Below the pieces are notes generated by a model, which searched no databases, was not told where the DNA came from, and saw only the letters and a list, made by a program, of their open reading frames with translations. Positions 12,501 through 27,100 of a DNA stretch of 64,000 nucleotides are shown here, one piece after another. Source of the DNA: Parus major (taxonomy: Eukaryota; Chordata; Aves; Passeriformes; Paridae). A program made the position numbers and the translations under genes. The stretch spans positions 37,661,466 to 37,725,465 of the forward strand of contig NC_031773.1 in the NCBI RefSeq assembly GCF_001522545.3, in the 5' to 3' direction. How positions within the stretch are numbered: position 1 is the stretch's first letter; each line of letters starts with the position of its first letter.

Positions 12501-15500
12501 AAGAGCTGGAGTTGTAATTGGCTTCTGCAAAGAAAACATGGGAATTTGTTTTGCAGACTAGAGCCATGAATATTAGTCTTTTCTTGTTTGTATTAAGTTT
12601 GTATTTTCACTGGTTTCAGCAAAGTTATTTCCAGGTTTACTGATGTAATACAGGGGGTGATGGCCCAATCGTCATTTATCTCTCTCATTTTCAAATGTAT
12701 TACAATACAAGAAAAAAATAGAGTGTCAATAAAGTACAGAAAAGGACTACAGGATTAAAAATCATGGGTATCTATGAAGCTTAGGTGATTTGAATAACCA
12801 CACAAAATTAAATGGTGAAACTTAAAATAGTTGCAAATCTTTTTAAAATTTACATTCTTCTTTGCTGTTGGTGTTTTCTACAGGGGAAGCGCATATCACA
12901 AGAACAGAAAATCGCTTATATAAATATTCTTTTCTCTGAAAGCTTACAATCCCTTGCCTGTGAGTGTTAAAGAAATTTTTCAGAGCCAACAGTCTACTGT
13001 TCATTCATTCATAAAAGAGCCATGCAAGGCTCGAGGAAACTAGTGAGAAACCCACCAAGAATTCTTGCCTTTATATAAGGCTATGCATAATTTTTAATCT
13101 TCTCCTTCTTGTTTAGATTTCCTGAAGTAATTCAGACTGAGATTCATCTCTCCTAATTTTAGCCAACCTAGGAACAGAAATTTGCTTGACTCTTGTAAAG
13201 AGAGATAGCTCCAAATAAAAGATTCACTACAACTGTCTTAGATAACTTGCATTAGGATGGAAGAAATGAGGCTGTTGCATTTAAATATTTTACCATGCCA
13301 GATAAATGGCAAAATGTATTTCAATTAAAAATTAAGCTTCTTCACATGGGAAATATCCATGTGGGTAGACTTGTCATCCAGAGAGCAGTGATCTGTTACA
13401 GTTAACACTTTCATGTGCTCAGAAATCAGGAATGAAAGTGATTTGTGAGACCTTCTAGGAAAAAAAAATCATGATGAATTCTGAAATATCTGCAAATGGG
13501 TATCTGTACACAAAGTGAATCCTATGATCCTGAATACCTAGTATATTTTTATCTTGATTTTACAGACTGTTTCAGGGGTGAAGTGGTGAAGCTTTCATAA
13601 GAATCAAAGCTGACATTCAGAGCTGATTTTATTCATAAGTGCAGCCCACTCACTCCTTCGACCTTTCCATGCCTTAGCACCTCGCTGGAGTCACATGCAC
13701 TCATACATTGCCGGTAGATTTAGCCACACACCACCCTGGAGCTGGGCTTGCTTTGTGCATGACCTTCACACCAGAGTATACAAGATTTACACTGGGTTCA
13801 CTAAAGGGAATTTAGTTACTGTGCATACAGTCTCTTTCTTGGTTTAATAGTTGATTCAGTGAAGTATACTAAGGGTGGTTATTTACATAGAAAACAGTAA
13901 GAGGACATTAATCCAAATTTGAAGAACTGAATATGAGGAAGACAGTGAAAGGATTTGAAGGATCAGTCTGCATGAGACTGGTAGTGAGAAGAAAGTTTTT
14001 TCTTAACAAGTGCAGTTTCAGATAGCTTTAGAAGAAATTCCAGAAAAACTTAAGTGTCACAAGGCAAAAAAAAAAAGCATAGTTTTATGAGTGGAAAAGA
14101 GACATACTGTAGTGGTTTAGGTTCACCAATCCAAGTGAACATATGAAACACATACCAAAATTAACTGAGGTAAAAAGTGGTAAGGCTTTGAGAAGGAGAA
14201 TGAGAAAATGAGTGTAGCCCTTTTGGTACAGTGAGAATCCAATGCCAGTATCCAATAGGCTTATGATCTCAGTTCTGCATTCAATTATTTGAAAAGGTTT
14301 TTTTTCTGATTTCTGTGTTGCAGAACCAGATTCCCCACCTCAAAACTTAGAATTAATAAATGTAACTGCAACAGAAATAAATCTGAGATGGTTACCACCT
14401 GAGCAGCCTAATGGTCTCATAACTCACTATGAAGTTCTGTACAGCGATTCCAGTGATTTTTTCATGAAAAATGCCTCATCTACAAGTATATCACTAAGTG
14501 AAATGAAGCCATATACTCTCTACAACATCTCAGTAAGGGCATTCACCAGACTTGGCTATGGGAATCAGTCATCTTTTCCACTTCTGGTCAGAACTTCTGA
14601 AACTGGTGTGTATTTTTTTTTAAAAATGAAAATTTTTGACAAGAAGTTGCTTTATGATAGCTTTTGATGGCCAGGAGATAAGTTTTAATAATTTTGAAAG
14701 TACTTGCTTTCTTTGCAAGCCAGTGAGTTTGAATTCTGTTCTTCTCTTTTGTGTACAAAGAGTAAGGATGATTTCTATCATTTCTTTTTAAATGACTTCG
14801 TTGGTACTGTGTGTGTTTGAGTGTTTTTGGTTTTCAAATTCAGCCTCTTTTAAAATGTATTTCATAAAAAAAAAATACTATTCAAATCCAAATGTTTACA
14901 ACATTGTTCACTGAAATCGGTTTATAAGATCTTTTTCCAAATCCTTGAAACTGGTTGAAATCTATATATTTTTCTTCTAGTTCCTGATTCTGCACCAGAA
15001 AACATAACCTACAGGAACATCTCATCCATGGAAATTGAATTATCATTTTTTCCACCATCCATTCCCAATGGAATCATACAGACCTACACAATATATCTCA
15101 CGAGGACTAATGGGACTGAAGAAAGAGTTATAAACACTACTCTTCTGACACTACGTATTGCAGGCCAGTATATAATGATCTGGAACTTATGGCAACTGTT
15201 AGTTTTTCTGAGAAGTATGCAACAGACAGACAGAGATATATTAGTTCATTGGTTGGACCTGATCCTTTCTGCCCTTACAGAAAGTCTTTTTGCTCCTTGT
15301 CCTGAGAAATAACTTGTGTCTTGTCATAATGTGGTGAAATGGGCATTGAGTGGTATAGAGCCTAACATATATCTCACTGTATTTTAGATGTTTAAAGTAC
15401 AAGGAACTACAATATATATCTTTGCAGACTTATCATTGTAACAAAGTAAATCCTCCAGCCACTCGTATCTTTCTGATCTTATTCTACATAAAAAACTTCC

Positions 15501-18500
15501 TTTTCCACTCATCTTTGCATCTTTTCCTAAGTTCTGTCATTATTGCTGAGGCATGGCACAGCAATTAGTGCTGGGAACTCAGTACCTCCACTGCTACACT
15601 TTCAGAGTACAGCCAAGGACAAACTGCAAAGCATTCTAGGAATATGAAGTACAAACTGGTAATTAGGGCTTTGCCCCTTTTGCAAAATATTTTGTGTTCC
15701 AAGCTTTCCTAATGCTTATTTCAGTCTATAATGACACAGATCAGTGTGATAGGCTTATTCACTACTTCAAAAATACTTAAAGTCCATTAAAATTAAATTA
15801 ATGAATTTGTCCCATTGAATGGTTGTTTTATTGATTTTTTTTTGTTGTTGTTGTTTAGATTTAAATAAATATACAGAATATACTGTAGAAGTGTCTGCTA
15901 GTACCGCAGTGGGGGAGGGCATTCGTAGTTCACCTCTGCATATACTAACTGATGAAGATGGTAAGTCAAAACAGAGGTTTCAGTATAATATTTTCTACCT
16001 GCATTCTTAATTTACTCTTACACCTGATGTCAGATGTTTTTAATTTTTATGGGCTTTTGTTGGCAGTTATGTCTCTCCATTTCTATTTGTATATATGCAT
16101 CTACACACAAATGATTTATCTATCTATTCATTTATCTACAAATATATTAGTCAGTACAAGCTGTATGAAATTTTGCAATTGCTGTGCATGGTCTTTTGAT
16201 CTTACCAGTATCTTATGACTCTGAAGAGTCTTAATTTACTCATATTATTTTAATCTAATGCATGACATTGTAGAATTAAATATTGTATTTGGTTTTTCAG
16301 TCATGTGAGAGCTCGGGAAAGAGAAAACCACAGAAAGGAAGTTTGAATGGTACAGGGACATTTCTGTGGGGTTTCTTGCAGGGAGATTTTTGTATTATTC
16401 TAAACATATGCATGTACAGGTACACATAGATAGATATGAAATTATTAATATTATGAAAATGCCCCAAGTCCATCATCTGTAGCAATGGACTTCCAAAATG
16501 AGCTGGAACGTGTGCAGGCTGAGGGTAGAACACAGTTGTTGCAGCCCCTGCTGCTTTTTACAATAGGTCTAAAACCAGCAGAGGAACTTTAAAATTTTAC
16601 TTGTACTTTCAGTACACAATGTTGTTTACAAAGTTATCATTTGTGACCTCTCTAGATTCTGCAGAGGAATCCTGAAAAAAATTCATAGCAAGAATCTTAA
16701 TTTAGGTGCTGTGAGTCATATTTTGGAAAAGGCTGTGTCTGTTCCTCTCCTTTGCTTGAGAAGGAAATCTCTGGGAACCTGTCTAAAGCAGCATTGACAA
16801 AGTAACCCACCAGCCACACTGTCAGTGAAAAAAAACTTTGGTCAAGGGTTAAGTTGCTGGAGCAGACTGAAAAGAGCTAGAATGGATAAATCCATTTTTT
16901 AAACAGAGAGTATTTTTACTAAGAGCAATATAGTTTCTATTCTTTAGCAAAAACCAGAAAATTCTCAGAATAAGGATTGTAGAATGAGCTAGACATGTCA
17001 AAAAGACGGCATTCACCATTTTATTGTACGGCCACTGAGGATAATATAACAAGTAAAACACAAAATACAGCTGTCAACATTTTTCACCGGTAAATACACT
17101 CACTGAATCTATTGTGTATTCATGAAAAATATAAAACTGTTTCTTCTATAATATAAAGAGTAATAAAACCTTTATGCCAACCTTCAAGATAGTGAAAGGA
17201 ACAAGAAGTGAAAAACAACAATATTTATAATACACCACATGTTCCGTATTCACAGGAACACAGTGTTCCAAGGTTCAGACCAAATGTTTCATAGATTTGC
17301 TAATAGTTATGCTCATATTCTCAATTTTCATGCATGACTACAGCTATGACCTGAATTTTTAGTGCATGATGCTCTTTGTTTTAATTTGAGAAAAACAAAT
17401 GTAATTCTAATATTGCTTCATAGTGATACATAGGTCCATGAATCAACATGCAGACAAAGATACATTTCTCAATAACATGCTGATAATAAAGCAGGATCAT
17501 TTATGCACAAGTTAGTTATTTTTCTTCAGTAAAATTAATAAGGACCTTAGAACAAAATCAAACATGGTCTAGAATTTTCACTTATTTACAATGTTTCCCT
17601 ACAGAATCAGGATATGGTCTCATTTAGGGACCATCTTAAAACAAATTTTAAGGATCTCAGTGAATGGCTATCTTTTCATTTGCCCTTGTGACATGTTAAG
17701 TGTATGAATGTGGTCCTTATTTGATGGAGTGAATAGATTTTACTGCTGTAGTATCCCACAATTCTATCATCTCTCAGTGCCATGCTTATCCACTTTTCCA
17801 CCTTTTGCCACTTTGTGTAATTCTTTACAGCACCTTTTTTTCTCAGGGGAACTATTATGCTGTATTTTACATGTGTTCATGTCTATAAAACTCTTGCTTT
17901 TATTAGAAGGGAAAAAAAATTACAGCAATGTACTTGGGCAGTAGGTGAATCACTGTGACCTAGCCATTGCTCTGTTTTCTCATGAAGCACTTTTTCCATT
18001 GAATCACAGAAACAGATGTTCTAACACCACCATGCAAAATTTTCTTTTATCATCTGTCAGAAAAAGGAAAAGAAGCTGTGCCTTAACATTAGCTGATGGA
18101 TACTGTACCAGTATGGTACAAGGTTAACTTCCTATCACAAATATTTCAAAGCCAATTTAAAGATGCTACTTCTCCCACTGATTTGAGCTCTTTAACAGGA
18201 TGTTGTGTCCTGTTCTCTCATTTTATAGCTCCAAGTTCTCCTCCACAAGCCCTCACTGTAAAACAGTTGTTGGGTGTCACTGTGAAGTTGTCATGGAAAC
18301 CTCCGCTGGAGCCAAATGGAATTATCCTCTATTACACAGTTTATGTCTGGTAAGATTTTTCTGGAAGTAGTTCTGAGGATAAACGTTAATCTGTAACCTA
18401 TCAGGAATGTTAGGTTTTTGTTACACAATATGTTGATTACATGTTTTGGGAGAACAAATACTCATCCAGCACTTAAAATACTGGACTTTTTTATATGGAA

Positions 18501-21500
18501 ACGCCAAGTAGCCAAAAACTGGGGGGATAATTTCAACATTTTGTAAGCCTTTTCAACATTTTTTTCAAAGGTTATGCTATAGTAAGTGAATTCAGATTTA
18601 TACTAGAACATGGTGCCTTCTTTCATTATATTCTGATTAGGTCTGCTGCAAGGCAGGGCACAAACCCATGCTGAATTGCCAAGGAGATTTGAAATAGGCT
18701 TAACATAGAGGAGTATTGTCTCCTTTCATAGACAGCCTCTCTGAGACATGTTCACAGTTTTCATATGGGCTAGCAATTATGTTTACTGTTATATTTTGTG
18801 TTTATTACATTCATAGCAAACAAGGATTTTCAACAGACACTTTTCATTTATTATGTTCTATGTTTTTTTTTTCATTTTTATTTTTTCCCCCTTATAATCC
18901 CCTGTGATATTTTCTTACCTTTACAACCTTTACAAAAGAGTTTTGTCACTTTAAAACTTGCAGCTTCTGTCCTACTCCTTGCTGGTCTAGCAATGTGGCA
19001 TCTCTTCAAAGATCTGTAACTTCTACTGGGAGTGAAAACAATTTTTATTCATCACTTTTCATATATTGCATTTATACTTTACCATTTTATTGCCACTACT
19101 AAGGTGCAGAAAGCAAGTACTAAAGTGCATGTTATGAGATGTGAACCAGATGTGAAAATACTTAGTTGTTATGGGCATAGTACTCTTGAGCTTATTTTAT
19201 TGTCATTTGACAGTTTTGGGGTAGGGTTCGGCCTCAGTTACTATGGATTTTTATTTTTTTAAAGATTATAACTTCTAATTAAGTTGATGATAAAGTGAAG
19301 AGGAGCAAGCCCTTCTTTCCAGAAAAGTCGAATTTGTCTTCTCTTGTTAGCTCTAGTCTACTGGGAATGTCTGTTCTCTTGAAAATAATGATGGTCCTCA
19401 AGCTAGGGAAGAGTTTCTTCATGATAAGGGCTATGGTTTGATGCACGCTGTGTTCAGAGACTTGAGGTCATGCAACTTTTCATCCTTATATTCCCTTATA
19501 ACTTACTGCTTTTGTTGCTGTAAGAAAGGATTTAGCCAGAATTATTTATAAAGAATCTCTTAAATGATCTATCTTTCTAAATATTGCAGCTAAGCAACTG
19601 CACAACTTCTTGCTGCAAGCCTTGCCCCACGTTCTTTCTGCTCTGTCTTGTCTGTCCTTACTGTGCCATACCTAAATTTAGAGAGGCTTTAGGTATCATG
19701 TTAAGGCAAGGACACTAGAGAAAAACTCCCTTTGCCTTCAAAGGGGTCATAACTTCACTCCTTCCTTGGCATGAAGGCAGGGGTGTGGAGGAAGGAGAGC
19801 AATTTTAAGTATTTAAAAGAGTTGTCTATACAGTTTCATCAAATGCATTGCAGAGGGAGATTTGACAAGGCAAATTGTTGTGCCATATATTTGCTGCTCT
19901 TGGGAGGTATTCAATGTATTTTGGAGGAGATTGTTCATCCCAGTGTTTCTCAATAAAGCAGAAAGAAGGTTACTACAGTTGTTAAATAAATGTTCCTTCA
20001 CTTCACTTAAATATTTTGCAACAGTTATAGAAAATTTGATAACCCTTCTTTCGCTGATTTGGAACAAATCACTGACCACAGTCAGTAGAACAGGAAGGGT
20101 GATATTTGCAATGTTTTCAGTTATATTTCATGGAATTTGTCAGAGGACAAGGTGGATTTGGGTGCTAGCAGGTAGTAAAGCAATTTTCTTCTTTCCTTGA
20201 GCCTAAAATCTCATACTCCCTAAATGTAATTTTAGAGTATTAAAGGTGAAATTAATAAAATTGCTGAACTTGGATGTAGCTATAGTTTTTTGGCATTATC
20301 CTTTTGTGCAAATTTTTGTGAGATATTTATTGGCTAGGTCTATTTTGAGGTACAGATTTTTAAGAAAATATTGTACACATCTTTTCAAGTGGAATTACGC
20401 AATTTCTTAGAATCTGTGTTGTCTGCATTTTTGAAAAATGTGATTTAAAACATTGTATTATTTTTCTTCAGTAAAATCTCTTGGCTTAACTTATTCTGCT
20501 AGCTACTTTCTCACTGTCTATGAAGGCTGCACTCACTTTGATCGGTGTTTTTTTATTTTTATACAATCTCAGTTGTTTCTAGACAGAAAATCAACTTCCC
20601 TTGAAATACGTCAAGCTTTGTTCTTCTTTCTGTGCCTGTGTTTTTTGGCAACTCAGATATAAGAATGTAGTTACTCAGAGTAGAACTGTTTGCAGCACTA
20701 AGCTGTGGATTTTCTTCTGACTTAAATTATAACCAGATACGTATTTCCATACTAAGAATACCTTGGGCAAAGATCCAGGAAAAAATGTCTTTCTTTGTAT
20801 AGAGTTTGATAACTGCAGCTGCAATCTCTTGTAAATTTTACTGACTCTTAAAAATGTCAGAAGTTTGGGAAAAATATAATTGTTAACTTTCTCTGTTACC
20901 AAGAGTATTTCCCATGTCAAGTTACATTCCACTCAAAATCTGAGGGTTAGGGAGGATTTTTTTTTCATTGTCATATATTTTCTCATTCCAGTTGTTTGTT
21001 AATATAATTATTCAGATACATTAGATGGTGATCTTTGCTAATGGGACAGTCATTCAGTTAACAAAAGGATGAAAATCTAGTAATTTTGAATCACTTTTTT
21101 TTATTTTTATTTTTAATATTAGAACACATTGTCATTTGTGAAGAGCTTCACAATGACTCCTGGAGCAAGATATTTGGTTTTACTTATCAAATTATCATCT
21201 CTGTATGAAATCCTGTTAGAGACACAGGGCACTTACTCATACAGAAATCTTTGAAGGAATGGAATGTTAGGTTTTTATTTTCCTCCTGTATTTTTCCTTA
21301 AAAAATATGTTAACTTAATATAAAAAGTATGTTAACTTTATGAGGACTATAAGACTTGTTGAATTCAGGTTAGTTATTTCTGTACCTTATTTTACTTTCT
21401 GATAATCATTTCATACCTATGCTAATACCAGCGTTTTATTAATGTTACATCTTACAGTCTTTCTCGTCGGGTTTTGACCTGACTGGAGTTCCATTCTGAT

Positions 21501-24156
21501 CCTCTGCTACATTCCACCAGAATTAACTCAGCACCAGCTAATTCCTGTTCCATATCATCTTCTATTATTCCATTTATAACTTCAGCCTTCTGACCAATTT
21601 CACAGAGTCACAGTAGGGCATGCTCCCTGCTATAATCTTTTTATATTTCGCTATTCCTGTCCAGGGAGACAGTTTAGTTATGCCCTACTGTGTCCTTCCC
21701 AAGGGTACCACATAACCATTTGAAAGCTGTTAATATATCGAAATACTCCTAAATATTTCATATAGCCATTGTCTTTGTTGATGTAATATGCAAGCATATT
21801 TCTGTGGGGTTTTGGGGTGCTTTTTTTTAAGAAATAAAATGAAGAGCCCTACTGTGATGCCACAGTATAAAAGTTAGCTTTTCACCATAAAAGACAAAAA
21901 AGTTATTCTAGCTTCTTTTAAAAACCTAAACTGCTCATTTTTAACATGAAAATGCATTTTTCACTTTTGCAACAAATGCCATGACTATATATATAGAGAG
22001 AAATGGTGTGCGTATATAATTAATAAAAACCTTTATCTTTAGGAATAAAATGTCAAACAGGAGTGTAAATGTAGCAGAAACATCACTGGAATTCACAGAC
22101 CTAGAATATAACTGTGAGTATAGTGCTTACCTAACAGCAAGTACAAGATTTGGAGATGGCAACATAAAAAGTGATACTATAATATTCAGAACTTCTGAAG
22201 GAGGTAAGCTTATATGGAGTATGAACCTTTATTTTCATTCAGCCTTAAAATTCTGTCAGCCTTATTTAAGTTAATAAAGCCACAGAAGTAGAAGTGACAT
22301 TTGACTTATAAAGAAAAGATATTCTACCTATTTGTGTGGCTCTTTGTGTATACATGTATCTATGGTTCTATAAAATTATGATAGGTATTTCTATGCATTT
22401 ACTGAGAAATAAATTAACATTTATTTTCAGGACAGATAAGATTCAAATAATTTCATTCTAAACTTTGAAATAAATCAAATTAGTTTTTGAAATATATTTT
22501 AATAGTTCCTTACTTTAAGCAGCTGTGACACAACTTCTGATAGGGATAATACTTCTTAGAGTATCCCTCTCAAGTCTGAAATGTTTTTAATTTGAAAATT
22601 TACTCTGTAAGTATACATTGATTTATTTGTTCTGTTTTAATTATTTTATACTTCCAACATGGAAAGTGGCTTTTATAGGATCATACCTTACACTGTGCTT
22701 TGAAAGTCATTAAGTTTAATTTTTTTCCTGGTTTTCCATCAATCATATTGCTATAATTTGTTCCCAAATATATAGTAGGCAGGCATACTTCAGAATCACC
22801 CTGCACAGATATAAACAATTCCCCAACGCACAGCCACTGGGAGGATTATCATCTATGTAAACCATCCCTCCAAAATCTGTCTACATTGGCAGGTTGCAGA
22901 TCTTCACAGTCGCTATTGAAGCTGGTATGGAAATATGAATTGACTTTATAGGGACAGGACCTGGTCCTGGGTTCCCCCTCCAATTAATATTTTAATATTT
23001 TACACAAACTAGAGCAGTACAAAGCAAGAGAGGTACATAACTCACAGTGTTCAGTACTCTATTGCATGTTCTCTAGAGCACTTTCTTGGATAGTGAGAAA
23101 CATGGATTTAAAGTCTCCTAAGCTGACTTAAGGAATAGAATTTAACTCTCCTACATCACTGTATTACTGAGAAGAACCGTATGCTGCTATTCTTTATAAA
23201 ATAGGAGGAGAGACTAATGGAGGAAGGCTTACAGAGGTCTTCCTGCACATTTAATAGGCTGAGTAAAGAGAAAGAAAGAGAAATTATCTTACCGTCCAAG
23301 CTTAAGTATCTGGTTCACCTACATGAGTTGGGAGCCTAAATTCTGTTTATAATCAGAGATAAAAAGGCTTTAAACTTAGGTTTTGTGAAACAGATCCTTT
23401 TTTTTCCCTTACTAACTGTATTTGGAATATAGACACCTAACTCAGTCAACTTCCACATCTACAAATTAGATTTTCTATGTGCAAAGCAGTAAGTACAGAA
23501 CAAATTCTATAAGAAAGCTCTATCTGTTTAAAAATGCAGCTAAATACAAATATGGTTGAGAAAGTATTTTAAAAATTCATTTTTACAGATATAGTTTTGT
23601 TTCATTATTTTGTGGAGCAGTTTCTATACCATAATCAGAAATACATTTAATTTGCCATAGGATGTTGTAAAATTTATTATAGTGGATATTCCTTGGGTAC
23701 TAAAGTGTATAAAGCCTTGAGGTACAAACACTTTAGGTATACTAAAACTTAACATTTTTCCAGCACCAAGTGATCCTCCGAAAGATGTTACATACAGAAA
23801 CCTTACTTCCACATCAATAATGCTATCCTGGTCTCCTCCTCAAAAGCCTAATGGAAATATACTGTACTACTCAGTTTATTTCAAAAACAATTCAGGAATA
23901 TTCATACAGGTAAGCTTATTTTTATATTCTTTTGTAGAAGTCAATGAAATATTCTAATAATTACTTAGAGATTAAATCAGTTTTATAGTCATCAATTGGT
24001 TTTTCATAGTTCCTTTATCATGTAGTTTTTAAACTTACAAAGACAGAAGCACGTCTTGTAATCATAGATTACATTGTGCATCTCACTGAGCATTCATATC
24101 ATTTAACATTTAAGGCAATAGATTTTGTGTAATATTCTATTAGGCAAAGTTTTATC

Positions 24157-24187
<31 letters not shown>

Positions 24188-27100
24188 ATGCATACATACA
24201 CCTAATATATTTATACACTTAACATATGTAGTGGATAGACTCATGGCCCACTACATGCATAGCACACCCTCAAGATTGTTTCTTTTAGCCTAATCTAGCA
24301 ATGTGAATAAATTTCTGGTTCTGGTTTTAATTTTTAATACATGTTTGTACAGTATTGAAAATATGATGGTATTGTGAAAGTAGGGAATTAATTTTTTTTT
24401 TCATCTTTTTCTTACTCTCAAAAGGAAATTACTGTTTAGTATATTGAAGCAAATATATTGATATTCTGAAGTTAAAGCTTAAAAGACAAATAAAATCTTA
24501 TAAATAATATTTTGGTGATACATTGTCATTTAGTTTTTTTTGCTGTTGCTGCTTTCATTCTTAATTATGCACTGCATTTATTAATTACATATAATCTTTC
24601 TGTTCTACTTTCTGTGAATATCTTATGGTACAGAAATATAATAAGAGAAATAAGCTTCATTTACAGGTTTTTGGTCACAAGCTGTATACAATATGGAAGA
24701 AAACCAAGAAATATAAATTAATTTAGAAAATTATGTATGGCAAATAACCTTGAATACCTAAATTTATGATCAAGATATGTTTAGGGTGAGGTATGCATTC
24801 ACAAATGTTACACATACCTGTGTATGAATAATTGCTGACACACTTCAGTGTATACACTTCTCTGACTTCTGTGGAGGTATGTAGTTACCAAACTCTGTGT
24901 AGTTTCAGGTGCAAGCAGGACTGTGGCATGAATTCATGACTGAGATTAAAATCAGGGCTACACTTCAGAACATAGATTAAAATCAAGGATACAGCTACAG
25001 TTTACACACACTGCTACAGCAACAGCTGTTTTCTTAAACCCCTGGACAAACTTTTACATGAGTGCATCACCTGGGCTGGCTCGTCCTTTGAAGGACATCT
25101 CAAGCAATTTTAGAGGGGTACAACGGGCTTGGATTATTCCTGCTTTTAGGAAGGTGCAATTCCGAGATGAATGAGTAAGGTGAAGCTGACACACAGAGAG
25201 ATAAAACCCCCTGGAATGTGTCCAGGATTCTGGAAATAAAGAAGGAAGATAGGGAAGATGAAGCTCAGTAGCATTGGCCCAGCAAGGTGAGGGTTCAGTT
25301 TTATTACTGTGTGATGTAGTTGGGCCAGGAAAGGATGGTGGCACAAGTGGAAGTTAATGCTGCTTTGGCATGTTATGTGTTGTCAGAAGAAAAGTGCTGA
25401 CAGTAGTTCTACCTCTGTGAGTGGAAACTACCATTTTCATCCTTTTGACTTTGATTTTTATCCCATCCCTCTGCCATCAGAAGATAGGTTTCAGCTGCTG
25501 TTGCATCTGTCTCTTACTGCCCATGGGATATGAACATTAATCTCTCGAATCATGATCAAATCTTAATCTGCCTGCTCCCTTTAACTCCTTCTGTCCTTCA
25601 CTTCCTGTCTGCTCACTGTTTAGCACGGCAACTACCATATCTACACTGCAGTCCTATTCTGTACCCTGGCATTCCTGTGGATGCAAGACAGATTTCTAAC
25701 AGGTGTAAAAAAGCCAACTCACTTCTATCAGATATTTTATAGTACTCTTTTTACAACAGAGAAACGCATGTGTGAAAGTCAGCCTGATATGTGACTATAT
25801 ATATATACATATATAAAAATATATATGTGATATATACAGACAGTTGTAAGCTGCATAAGTATGCATACATATAGGTTACAACTATCTGTAACTTAGAAGT
25901 AAAACCATGTAACAGCAGGATCTGTTGCTAAGTTTTGTATTGCACACATTTGGGAAGAAAGAATCCTCGGCTGAAATACTCTGCATCGAGGTCACCATCT
26001 GCTTATGTTTAACCAAACTGTATTTTCAGTTTGAGAAATTATACAGGAGAATTGAAAAAGTAAGTGATCTTTTCACATTTCACATTGTGTGCAGCCATTA
26101 TCTATCAGTCAGGACAAAATGCCAGAGGTCCAAGTCTTATAGCATATCTTTTAGATGCATGAATGAACACCCTTGCTGAAGAATATCAAGCAAATTAAAG
26201 TGTCCTAATGCTCTCATAATCTGAAATAGATACAAAAGTCATAAAAAACTGGTGCTGTTCTGTTGTCTCAATTTCTCACTTTTCACACATTCTCAGAATG
26301 CTCAGACATATTAAAATCTAATTAATATAAACCTCTGACTATTAATATGTTAAAACTAGGAAGTTACTAGCTGCAGAGTGGCTCATTTTGTTTAGGGAAA
26401 AAAATACCCAAATATAAAAAAGACCTGAGATAAAAGATACAGTTTACTCCTTGACATGATGCAGAAACTTGAGTTTTCTGTGAAAAAGGGAAAATTTATG
26501 TACCCTCATCAGTCAGAAAAATAATGCATAGTTTCTTTTCTTTACTGGTGTACATGAAAAATAACACTGCAGCTGTCAAGTCAAAGGCCTGGGGTGCTCA
26601 GACCTAAGTTTCAAGACCAGAATAGCAGAAGGAAATATTTAGTGATGGAGATTAGATTTAAGGATTTTGGTAGAACAGTGGGCTGTTTCTATGGGGATGC
26701 TGACAGTAGTAAAAGAAAATGTGTCAGAGAGGGAGGAATGACTGGTAGCCAACTAGAAGAAACCATCACCTGCATTAGTCTAGGTTCCAGTTCAGCTTTA
26801 TCTCTCATTTTCTGCTGTCACAGGTCTAGGGAAAATGTTGCTTCTTGGTGTATTTACTCTGTCCCAGTGCAGTAAAGATATGACATGTATGCTGACAGAG
26901 TCCTTCACTGATGATGTGACACTGCACCTCTTCTTCACATCACTTCTCTGTGACACTGCTGGGTTCCTACAGTTCAAGCTTTCACTGTTTGCAATAGCAG
27001 CTTTGCAAGTTTTGCTCCACAATGTCCTGCCTGGTGCTTGAAGCAATAAAATTGCCCAAATTCTCAGTCCTATCAAGGAAATACACCAAAGACTCTATGG

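Noticed and set aside
15155..15160. GT at 15155 as donor for exon 11
   Set aside because: Keeps the phase but removes three residues of an FN3 segment whose length is otherwise constant; poor donor consensus.
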